In this document: piece by piece, positions 9,123 through 18,206 of the stretch | Position numbering within the stretch: position 1 is the stretch's first letter | Layout: each line of letters opens with the position of its first letter | Origin: Polysphondylium violaceum | Taxonomy: Eukaryota; Evosea; Eumycetozoa; Dictyosteliales; Dictyosteliaceae | Reading direction: 5' to 3' | DNA length: 26,748 nt | Assembly: GCA_000277445.1 (NCBI GenBank) | Contig: AJWJ01000316.1 | Location: 1 to 26,748 of the forward strand | Translations under genes and position numbers: made by a program | The notes under the pieces: generated by a model | What the model saw: the letters and a program-made list of their open reading frames with translations, nothing else | What the model was told of the DNA's origin: nothing | Database searches by the model: none

Positions 9123-10696
9123 TTATTTCTTTTTCTCTGGATTTTTGGTAAAAAATTTAGTTTGATGAAAATCAATTTTATGTTTTAATAAAAGGCCAGA
9201 CAATTGATTATTGACAGCTATGTCATTTGGTCTTTGTCTAAAATCAACTGGTTGTTTAAAGAATTCAAGTACTTTAAATTGGTTCATTTTGCCAATACTC
9301 TGATTTCCAAGAGTAGTCGGAGAAAACTTTGCTTCCTTGATATTGGAGCTTAATAATTCCTTTTTATGTCTTCTTTCTTTTTTCATTGTCGTTGGTGATG
9401 GTTCAGTGGTAACAATAGTTTCACTATCACCAATTGGTAAACCTTTTACACCATTTAATTGTTTATACCAACTATCCAAAGAAACATAGGCTGTATCTAC
9501 AAAGGAAAAAATAAAACCACCTGGATTTAAAAATGGAAGTGCCAATCTTAACAATTCCGCATATCTATTACTTGTAGTCAATAAACCATGCTCTTTACTA
9601 TTTACAAGATGTGGTGGATCAAGTATAATGACATCAAATTTATTTGATGTATCTTTCATTTGGTTCAATTGAAGAACGACATCTTTTGCAATAAATCTGT
9701 GGAATCTTTCATGAGGTATTCCATTTAAAGCAAAATTCTTTACAGCTATATCTCTATTATGCTTGGAATGATCGACATTGTAGGTACTCACCTTTAATCC
9801 TTTTGTCGAAGGTACCATTGAAAAAGTAGATGTATGACTAAAAAGATTCAAGATTGATCCACTCTCTCTTTTGGCAAATAAATCTGTGACTGCTTTTCTA
9901 GTTTCCCTATGATCTAAATAAAATCCCGTTGATTGATGATCTAGTAAATCTATTGTATATTTAATTCCGTTCTCTTGAATTATCAAATTTGACAAACCAT
10001 TGTCATCATATGTAAATTGTTGACCCATATAATGTTTTGAAATACCTTTCCATGCTCTTTTCCAATAAGTACCCTTTTTTCCCAATTCTTTTAATAAAAA
10101 CTCAGACATACTAGATATATATCCATCCCATGCTTCTGATAATGTCTAAAAACATTATTAATATAAAGCTTTATAAATTATTTATATTTTGATAAGTACC
10201 TCAATTTGAATAAAATCTCCAAAAACATCAACAATGAGTAATGGCAATCCATCGCCACCTTGATTAACTACTCTGTACGCTGCATTTGGTCCAATATCTA
10301 GTTTACCTTGATCAGATAAATCTTTTCTATATTGAATTGCTTCTTTTATTTGATCTACTTTTTTTTTTTTTTTTTTTTGGTTATCAATATTAATATATTT
10401 TAGATTTGAGATATGATATTTTGAATTCATATATATGATGTTTACAATAAAATTTGATTTATATTTTTTATATCATTTCTATAATCCATTATATAGATTG
10501 GAGGGTTTTTAGTAGTGTCAAACAATACCAAACCTTTGATGGATTGATCTTCTGTTGCAAAATATCTAAATGCTTTTGGTTGACTTTGGCTTGCTAGGCC
10601 TTGAAAATCTTTTTCAAAGCATTTTGGTAGTGTAAAAACTCTTTTTTTGAGTTGATCTATTATTAATTTACGTGTAAATATCACAGGTGTATTCAT
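9123..10696 (-). CDS. RlmI-like (YccW family) SAM-dependent rRNA methyltransferase homologue
   Basis: RlmI enzymes methylate a cytosine C5 of large-subunit rRNA. The N-terminal part (10696 to about 10446) fits a divergent PUA-like region, RKLIIDQLKKRVF to GLVLFDTT. Exon 2 (10357-10200) carries YRVVNQGGDGLPLLIVDVFGDF, the family's Y-R..N...DGLPG..VD.YGD motif. Exon 3 (10145-9123) carries STGFYLDHRETR, the motif I equivalent ILNLFSHTSTFSM and FDVIILDPPHLV. The 54-nt intron 10199-10146 joins exons 2 and 3 in frame. Between exons 1 and 2 the only GT donor (10445) and the possible acceptors leave one nucleotide too many, so this join is unsolved. Motif I has ST where the family has GG, and DPP is followed by H instead of K/R, so activity is uncertain. 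A charged insert (KKERRHKK) lies near the C-terminus. Organellar location is possible but not shown. Confidence 0.8.
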
Positions 10697-10745
10697 TCGG
10701 TTTTGCTGAGAAAATGAAAAAAAATGATAAAAATGAAAATAAAGG

Positions 10746-10781
<36 letters not shown>

Positions 10782-10905
10782 AATGAAATAAATAGATAAT
10801 TTTATTTATATTCAAATTCGAGTTTTTATATCTTTTAATTTGATACAGATATATAGATTAAGATTAAGATATAAAAGATATAAAATAGATATATAGATAC
10901 AAAGA
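10697..10905. promoter_or_regulatory. 209-nt divergent promoter with a 34-nt poly-A tract
   Basis: The start codons of the methyltransferase-like and INO80B-like genes face away from each other across 209 nt, so the core promoters must share this space. An uninterrupted A34 run (10746-10779) lies near the middle, flanked by AT-rich repeats (GATATATAG-like words at 10848-10900). A pyrimidine stretch ending TTTTCTCAG is seen on the minus strand about 12 nt before the methyltransferase ATG and could be a splice acceptor for an unseen upstream exon. Confidence 0.55.
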
Positions 10906-11673
10906 ATGAAAAAGAGTAAAAATAGTAGTAAAGTTGAAGAAGAGGATGATGAAGAACAATCATTTTCAGATGGAGGAGAAGATAGTGCAGGATCATTTGA
11001 AGAGGATGAAGATGTAGATATAGAAGACGATGAAGATGATGATCAAGACAATGAAGATGATGATGAATATGATGATGACTTAATGGATGACGAAATCATG
11101 GATGACAATGATAATGCACCCTCTGTCACCTCGAGACAATTAGCAAACAAAAAAAGAGGAGGCGGTGGGGGACTCGGCTTAGCACCAATGTTAGGAGAGA
11201 AAAAAAAGAAGGCAGAGATTAGTGATGAACAAAAGCAAAAGAAATCTGAATTGGCAGCCATAAGAAGGAACAAGAAAATGGAAGAAGATGAAGCAATGAT
11301 GAAAGACGTTGTCAATCAGCTACTCTACAGAAAGGCATCGAGTAAAGTAGAGAAAAAAGCAATTGAAAAACCAACAAAGTATGATTTACTCTCCAAACGA
11401 CATAGTTTTGACAAAACCACTGTATATAAAGATGATGCCAAACAAGGTAAAACTATATCCTATCCCACCAATCATCCAATGATATCAAGAATTGAATTTG
11501 ACAAACAACAACAACAACAATCATCCAATCAAAGCAACACGACAACCAAAAAAGAAGCTTCAACTTGTTTTAATTGTGATCAACCAAAAAAATATAGTTG
11601 TCCAAAAAATAATTTACCAGTTTGTAATATAGAATGTTGGAAATTGGCCAATACAATTACTTTGAAAAAGTAG
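10906..11673 (+). CDS. INO80 complex subunit B/IES2-like (PAPA-1 region plus HIT zinc finger)
   Basis: 255 residues, single exon. Residues 10-70 are strongly acidic (runs of E/D), typical of chromatin proteins. A Gly-rich patch (KKRGGGGGLG) follows. Residues 105-150 form the PAPA-1-like basic helix: DEQKQKKSELAAIRRNKKMEEDE then DVVNQLL. The C-terminus has a cysteine cluster: C221, C224, C232, C240 and C244 in CFNCDQ, YSCPK, PVCN and ECW, matching the short HIT-type zinc finger that ends INO80B/Ies2 proteins. This order (acidic, PAPA-1, HIT finger) is diagnostic of that subunit, which stimulates the Ino80 ATPase in nucleosome sliding. A glutamine run precedes the finger. It shares a 209-nt divergent promoter with the methyltransferase-like gene. 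Confidence 0.85.
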   Translation: MKKSKNSSKVEEEDDEEQSFSDGGEDSAGSFEEDEDVDIEDDEDDDQDNEDDDEYDDDLMDDEIMDDNDNAPSVTSRQLANKKRGGGGGLGLAPMLGEKKKKAEISDEQKQKKSELAAIRRNKKMEEDEAMMKDVVNQLLYRKASSKVEKKAIEKPTKYDLLSKRHSFDKTTVYKDDAKQGKTISYPTNHPMISRIEFDKQQQQQSSNQSNTTTKKEASTCFNCDQPKKYSCPKNNLPVCNIECWKLANTITLKK

Positions 11674-11835
11674 TAAATAAATAAATTATTGTTGTTGTAA
11701 ATAAATAATACAATATGTTTTTGTTGTTTTTTTATTTATTTAGAGAGAGCCATTTTAAAACTCTCTTCTTGTTTTAAATAATAAATAAATATAGAGATTA
11801 TATATATAGTTGAGATTAAATTTTGAGATGATTGA
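11674..11835. other. Convergent 3' gap between the INO80B-like and pirin genes
   Basis: 162 nt of AT-rich DNA with several AATAAA words on the plus strand (near 11676, 11699, 11780) that could serve the INO80B-like transcript. No other element was seen. Confidence 0.5.
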
Positions 11836-12723
11836 TCAACAACCAAATTCAAAATCTATAAAACACTTGTGAAGTTCTTGTTGAGTATTCATAACAAATG
11901 GACCAAATCTAACGATTGGCTCGTCTATTCTTTTGGACGAAAAGAAGAATATTCTATTTTTGTCACTATTACTATTGGTAGTGCTGTTTACTATTTTAAT
12001 TTGACTATTGTTATTGTTTTTATTATGAAATACTATCAATTGACCTTCTTCCACCAATTGTTGATCGACCATTACGCTACCATTTAATACGAGAAATAGC
12101 GTGCTTTCGTCATGTTGGAGAGTAAATTCAAAATAGGAATTTGTGTTTGTAAATGTGATGTCCAACACTTGAGGGACGATGTCAATGTTTTCCACAGGAC
12201 TTGAATGATTTTTAAATGTTCCGGAAATGACCTTGATCTCCAACAAGTCGTTTTGGAAATAAGGCACCAGCGACGAGGGTATGTATTGGTATTTGGAAGG
12301 AATCATTTTATTATTTTTTGTCAAATTGACCCAATAGTGGATCAACCAGAATCGCTGATGTCGCTCTTGATCAAAAATGGGCATTTCGCTATGCGTCATT
12401 CCGCTGCCAGCCAGTATCCATTGCACGTCGCCCGTCTTTAGCAGTTGCGAATGTCCCATGCTGTCTGTATGCAACATGTCGCCCTGTATCATATAGGTGA
12501 CCAGCTGCATGCCCCTATGTGCATGTTCGGGAAATCCCATTTGGAAATCTTGTGGATTATTGGATTTGAGTTCATCAAGTAGAAGAAATGGATCTATGGT
12601 TTCCAATTCTTTGGACCCAATCATTCGATTGATGACAAGTCCCCCTCCATCACACATATTTCTATGAAATTTATAAATATTATATAATTCATGAGAATAA
12701 AGTAATTTGCTATCTATATCCAT
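11836..12723 (-). CDS. Pirin (cupin-superfamily iron protein)
   Basis: 295 residues, single exon, the usual pirin length. The N-terminal cupin motif is intact: GFPEHAHRGMQLVTYMIQG, then QWILAGSGMTHSEMP. The four metal ligands are seen as H67, H69, H111 and E113. The opening ETIDPFLLLDEL matches the conserved DPF.LLDE of pirins. The C-terminal half has a second, degenerate cupin with a short poly-Asn insert. Pirins bind Fe and act as nuclear co-regulators in animals or as quercetin dioxygenases in bacteria; which applies here cannot be seen. The ATG is preceded directly by (CA)6. The central part uses GC-richer codons than the two ends. Confidence 0.93.
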   Translation of the reverse strand: MDIDSKLLYSHELYNIYKFHRNMCDGGGLVINRMIGSKELETIDPFLLLDELKSNNPQDFQMGFPEHAHRGMQLVTYMIQGDMLHTDSMGHSQLLKTGDVQWILAGSGMTHSEMPIFDQERHQRFWLIHYWVNLTKNNKMIPSKYQYIPSSLVPYFQNDLLEIKVISGTFKNHSSPVENIDIVPQVLDITFTNTNSYFEFTLQHDESTLFLVLNGSVMVDQQLVEEGQLIVFHNKNNNNSQIKIVNSTTNSNSDKNRIFFFSSKRIDEPIVRFGPFVMNTQQELHKCFIDFEFGC

Positions 12724-13095
12724 TGTGTGTGTGTGAAAATAGAATATATTTGAATATAAATTTGTGAATGTGATGAATTAGGTGTGATGTGTTTGATTCT
12801 TTTGAATGGAATGACTACTATATTAGTTATTGACTTGTCCTAATCGAACGGATATTTTTTGACAGAAAATTTTTTAATTTTTTTTTTTTTTTTAAATAAA
12901 TTCTATTTTTTGGTACTAGTCAAAACCTTTTTTTAGCTTTTTTTGCAAAAAAAAAAAAAGTTTGCGATTCTTTTAGGAAAAGAATGAGATCGCTAAATGG
13001 TAGTTTAAAACTGTTGATTTTCAACAAATGAGACCAATGAAATATATGCACACAATGAGTGTATGGTATAAAGACCAATGAAAAAAAATATAAAA

Positions 13096-13144
13096 ATAGA
13101 TAGATAGAAATAGATATATATAGATAGATATGTAGATAGAGATA
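13096..13144. repeat. GATA-type tetranucleotide microsatellite
   Basis: Imperfect ATAG/GATA tandem repeats interrupted by short TA and AAA steps over about 50 nt. A simple slippage-prone repeat with no coding potential. Confidence 0.8.
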
Positions 13145-13499
13145 AAACACAATAATATATTATAGATATCGATATCTACGCCACTATCACTATTGATATT
13201 GGAAATAAAATGTAAACACACTCACCACTCTACACCACCAACACACACGATAAGCGACTAGTTTGGGTAAAAAAAAAAAATAATAAATTATAATAAAATA
13301 AATAAAATAAATAATAAAAAAAAGACGTTAAAAGTTATATGGTGATTTTGGTGACAGCAAAAATAGAAATATAATGAGACAAAGATATTTTCAAGCAAGT
13401 AACAGACTTGTGTGTGGGTATGCGTGATCTTTTTTTTCATCATTGGGTGCGATTTGAAAGGAAATCTAAATTGCTATCTAACTCTGATTCTTCTAGAGT

Positions 13500-13526
13500 G
13501 CACCCCTCTTTTCCATTGGAGGGTGC
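13500..13526. repeat. GC-rich hairpin
   Basis: GCACCCCTC (13500-13508) can pair with GAGGGTGC (13519-13526) with one bulged C and a 10-nt loop. It stands out in AT-rich intergenic DNA. Function unknown. Confidence 0.5.
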
Positions 13527-13667
13527 TTTGTTTGGCGCAACGATCAAAATTTTTATCAAATGTTTTTATCAAAAAATAAACTTTTTTGAAAAAAAAAAAG
13601 TCATCTTTGCATAATTTTAGAAACACAACACATCACATCATTTACATGAATCTATACATTGTGAGGT

Positions 13668-13803
13668 ACATATTCACAATATGTAATTTTAAGTGAATTT
13701 ATGTGGTTCAAAGTGCAAAGATACCAAGGTCCTCAAATTGTGAATATGTGGGTCACCAATCCTAAATCGGGTGTAAACCCTTTTGATCAAAGTGCAACGT
13801 TGC
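13668..13803. other. Dyad-rich block: possible structured RNA or multi-site regulatory element
   Basis: ACATATTCACAAT (13668-13680) has an exact 13-nt reverse complement at 13737-13749 across a 56-nt loop. It is followed by three more perfect dyads: GGGT-GTAA-ACCC (13769-13780), TTTGATCAAA (13782-13791) and GCAACGTTGC (13794-13803). CAAAGTGCAA occurs inside the loop (13709) and again between the last dyads (13788). No tRNA or snRNA boxes were recognised. Confidence 0.5.
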
Positions 13804-15450
13804 TGCAGATTTTTGTTGAGAAATGAGTGAGTATTTAGATTTTATAGTAATTCCATTTTTAGATATCCACACCATGTAGAAATAAGCAAAGGTGTAAATT
13901 CAAAGGTGTTTTTTATAACTTATCGAAAGGGTTTTGAGAAAAAGACTCTTGGAGGGAGGATTATAATCGTTTGTTTAGTTTTAGTTCATATCCCCAATCC
14001 AAATGGATATTTGTTGTATTGTTTACTTTTATTTCTAAATACCTTTGGAAAAAACAAAGGGTTGTCTCTTAAAAAAAAAAAAAGCTCAACAATCCAAAAA
14101 AGGGCTTTTTCCCACCCCGCAGTTTGAATCTTATCAAAGATGAAGCAATGATATGGACCACAAGATCATTGAAGGCCATTGATATTTCATTTCATTTTCT
14201 ATCAAACTGAGTCATCTTGACAATTTCAGATACAAACCCACGTCGTCCTATTTCTGCACCCTTCACCGTTGTTATCGACTTTATAATAAATACAAAAAAA
14301 TCCAATCAAATATATTTTTAAAGAATGTACATGATATAAAAATTTACTCAATATATACGTAGCAGCCACTTACTTTCAAAGACTTAGACAAAAATAAAGA
14401 TTGTGAGGACATCTACAACAATCTTTTCAATGTCTTTTCAACTATAACCACCTCGTTGGCGCCACAAATGTTAATCTATGGACTCAACACCAATAAGAAG
14501 AGATAATGATCATATGTATGTTTTCAATGAAACCATATCCTCATTATGTGATGTGCTCTTCACCTTGGTTGATCACCATCCTTTTGTTTTTTTATTTTTA
14601 TTTTTTTTTATTTTTTTTTTATTTTTTTTTAAAAAGGGAAGTTTGGGACACCAACAGAAAATGATTATTTTTTATTTTTGTTATTCTTGATGATAGATAG
14701 TCTATCCAAGAAAAGTTTCTAGAAATTCAAGTGCTCTATCATTCGCAAGAAGAATAACAATACTAATAATCAAAAGAGTGATTTAGAATGATTATGTGCA
14801 ACATCAAAGAGAGAAAATATTGAAAAAAAAAAAAACAAATTGCCCACCACAAAAAAAGGCAACTCTCATAAACTAAAGAATCGATATCAGGTCAGGCCAG
14901 GAGAAAAAATAAATAAAAATTAAATAAAAATAAAATATTTTGAAAAAAAAAATTAAAAAAAAAATCTGGTCTGGCGTGGGTGGTGAGAATAACAACACTT
15001 GTTGTGTAATAATTTAAATTCGAATTAATCTCAACACACCACCACATTCCATAGTATATATATATATACACATCTATATATTACATTTATATTGTTCTTT
15101 ATTTATTATTATTTATTGTGTGTGTGTGAGTTTATATAATAATATACATATTACATCATCACTATTTACTCTATGAAGGATACAATTACAACCATCACCA
15201 TCATCAAGACAACTACTATTTAGAAAGATACTTACACAAACATACTTTCACCTTTTTCTAGTTTTTTTTTGTTTTGTTTTCAATTTTCAATTATTTACCT
15301 CTTTCCCAACATAGTGGATAGGGCAAGAGAGATAAAGAGAGTAGTGTAGTAACAGTAATAGTAGTACTAGTTAATAGTCAATAGCTTTTTTATTTTATTT
15401 TCAACCTATACATTTATTTATTTATTTATTTATTAAATTACACAAGTATC

Positions 15451-16145
15451 ATGTTTAGTAGATATAACCATCAACAAGGTATGTGTATTTGTTGTTTTGT
15501 TGGTTTATAGAGATATCATATATTTATATTTTATCAATAATATATACTTTATAGAAGTAGGATCAACAAGTATTCATAATAGCAATAATGATATTCCTCA
15601 TACTATAAAGACAAGAGCTAAATTACAAAAACAAAAAGAGAAAATACAAGAAAGAAATGAAAAGAAGAGTAGTATTTTTAATGTATATCGAGAAGGAAAA
15701 CAAAAGATTATGATTTCTTTTTATAATTTATATAGAAATTGTATAGTATTGGTATTTTAATTATTATTACTATGTTATTATTTATACTGACCTTAAAAAA
15801 AAAAAAAGAATCCATCTGAGCCTTGCACATTTTCAAAAAACCCTATTTGGTTAATGGGAAAATGTTATAATAATAGTTTACAATGTAGTTATAATGCATA
15901 TCAACAACAAAATCAGCAAATCCCACCACAATATTATCAACAACAACAGGCTCAACCATATCCACAAATCCCACCACAATATCAACAAGCCCAACCACAA
16001 CAAGAGGTTCAACCAAGAAAATCAACCGGCTTATTTCAAAATCTTTTAAATAGAAATAAAGATGACCACCACCACCAACAACAATTACAACAACAACAAC
16101 AACAGTATTATCAACAACAATACTATCAACAACAATATTATCAGC

Positions 16146-16177
<32 letters not shown>

Positions 16178-17985
16178 ATTATTCAACAACCTCAATTAAA
16201 TTTAAATAATAGAAATTTTATAAATAATGTTAATAGCTATCATGAAATGTTTTTAAAAGATTTTAAATCATTAATATGGTTTAGTTATAGAAAAGATTTT
16301 CCACCAATACAAAAAACAAATATCACTACCGACATTGGATGGGGTTGTATGGTTAGAACTGGTCAAATGATTTTATCTAGAGGTTTTGTTAGACATTTTT
16401 ATGAAAATGAAGATGGTAATTATTAATATAAATATTCTTTTTTAAATTTTTAAAATTTAAAACTAATAGTCTATATAATGTATAGTATATAAAATGGAAC
16501 AACAAAGAGGAGATCAAAAATATAGAATGATTTTGTCGTGGTTTAGTGATATCCCATCACAAGAACACAACTATAGTATACATGATATTGTTTATAGTAA
16601 CAAGCTGATTGAAAGAAAGAATAGTAAAGATTTTATCGAAACTTTGGATAATGTTGAAGAATGGTTTGCACCAACTAAAATTTGTAATGTACTTAGATAT
16701 TTGGTTAAATCTCAAAAATTTGATGATTTAGAAATATATGTTCCATTAGATGGTGTTATTTATAAAGATTATATTAAAAATTTATGCCAAATCAATAATA
16801 ATAATACTGATAACAGTAATAATAGTAATAATAATGTTCCAGTTCAACAAGAACAAAAAGCACAAGAGGAGAAAAATGAGGAATGTGGTGAAAAGGAACA
16901 AGTGGAACAAAAAGAACAACCACAACCACAAAAACAACTATTTATACCAAGACCATCAAGTGATAATTTAAATTCGAATCCCCTATTGGTACCAGTTGAA
17001 GTTGAACATTTATCTCCATCATCACCAATTGAACCATCTCCATTAAATTATCATAAAGTTGTAAATAGTAATAATAACAGTCAAGATTCAGTACCACCAA
17101 CCGTTAATCAATGGAAGTCTTTAATTATTTTAATACCAATTAGATTGGGCGTTGATAAAATTAATCCAGTTTATATTGAAAAGTTGAAACAAATGTTAAA
17201 GCTCTCACAAAGCATTGGTATGATTGGTGGTAAACCCAAGCAATCTTTTTATTTTGTAGGATTCCAAGATAATCAAATCATTTATTTAGATCCACATTTT
17301 GTAAATGATACTGTTGATCCAAATTCTGTACATTTTCCAGATGTAAATATTTATTTATTCTATTATAATATAGTAATAATAATGATATACTAATCAAAAA
17401 AAAAAAAAAAAAAAGACATATCAAGGATGTATACCTCAAAAAATGTCATTTACAGAACTTGATCCATCACTTGCTATTGGATTCTATTGTAAAGATCAAT
17501 TGGAATTTAATGATTTATGTTTTAAATTGTTAGAGATTGAATCTGAAGGATTTCCAATTATATCCATTGGTGATCATTGTCCAGACTATCAAGTTGAAAA
17601 TGATGATCCATTTAAATTAAATCATAGTATGGATTCTGATCAATCATATCAAGATGAACAAACTTTTGATGATATTTATAATGATGATCAACAAGTTGCT
17701 TCTAAAAACAATGAAGATATTGATTATTATCATCAACATTCAAATAATAATAATTGTAATCAACAACAACCACAACAACCACAACATAGTTTTAGTGAAT
17801 TTGAACATCATGATCAATATGATAATGTAGATTTAGAACAACTTGAACAGGGTACTTGTTTAAATGTATTATCACCATCGATTCACAAAGTATCACTTCA
17901 AAGTAGTTTTAGACAGGATCCAAATGTCGAAACACCAGATTACTCTAGTGATAGTGATTTAGATGATTTTACAATGGTTGGTTAA
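15451..17985 (+). CDS. atg4: Atg4 cysteine protease (autophagin), five exons
   Basis: Atg4 trims Atg8 to expose its C-terminal glycine and later delipidates it in autophagy. Exons: 15451-15478, 15555-15751, 15809-16415, 16486-17342 and 17416-17985; all phases agree and give 752 residues. The end of exon 2 could instead be 15682, but residues VYREGKQKIMISFYNLYRN resemble the Atg4 N-terminal segment. Catalytic parts: NPIWLMGKCY, DFKSLIWFSYRKDFPPI, DIGWGCMVRTGQ (nucleophile C255), and YLDPHFV (D546 and H548). TYQGCIPQKMSFTELDPSLAIGF follows. The protein is much longer than animal Atg4 because of a Q/Y/P-rich insert (about residues 95-200), an N/Q/E/P-rich insert between the second and third catalytic blocks (about residues 380-480), and an acidic Q/N-rich tail. 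The tail ends DLDDFTMVG, a good LC3-interacting motif. Cytosolic. Confidence 0.93.
16078..16180 (+). repeat. CAA/TATTAT-coded Gln/Tyr repeat inside atg4
   Basis: CAA-rich DNA encoding glutamine runs broken by YYQQQ units (three near-identical copies), ending in a pure CAA stretch. It sits just N-terminal to the first conserved helix of the protease, so it does not interrupt the catalytic fold. Confidence 0.85.
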
Positions 17986-18206
17986 TCAATCAAAATTAAA
18001 GATAAAGAATAGATAGTCTGCTCCCTCCACCTTTTTATTATTTTAATATTAATAAAAATATTGATAGAGATGCCTATCTTTTGGTTGAAACGGTATTATA
18101 CAATATACTTTCAACTTGTAAATAATGATGGCAATTTTAATTTAAAATCTTAATCATCATAGTAGTAGTTATTTGTATATGTATATATATGTATTAATAA
18201 TTTATT
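17986..18206. other. Convergent 3' gap between atg4 and the EF-P gene
   Basis: 221 nt, AT-rich. It contains AATAAAAA-like words near 18051 and a TATATG-type repeat near 18175-18192. No gene or strong structure was seen. Confidence 0.5.

Larger units (their letters stand above)
12724..15450. other. 2.7-kb divergent intergenic region between pirin and atg4
   Basis: No supported coding gene: the open frames are short and low-complexity. It begins with (TG)6 against the pirin ATG and holds A-runs (12944-12959, 13269-13280). A GATA-type microsatellite (13096-13144), a GC-rich stem (13500-13526), a dyad-rich block (13668-13803) and a TG block near 15117-15128 also lie here. The last 150 nt before atg4 contain T-rich sequence and a TTTA tandem (15414-15433) typical of a dictyostelid core promoter. 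The complexity of 13400-14500 is higher than that of the flanks, so a non-coding RNA is conceivable. Confidence 0.5.

Noticed and set aside
13021-13221. Minus-strand ORF rich in I, Y and S over the GATA repeat
   Set aside because: Encoded by the tetranucleotide microsatellite itself.
13408-14127. Short plus-strand ORFs between pirin and atg4
   Set aside because: No similarity to known domains, no exon partners, and homopolymer-coded lysines and phenylalanines.
16494-17393. Separate gene starting at the ATG at 16494
   Set aside because: It is exon 4 of atg4: the D-P-H catalytic pair lies there and the 16416-16485 intron joins it in frame.
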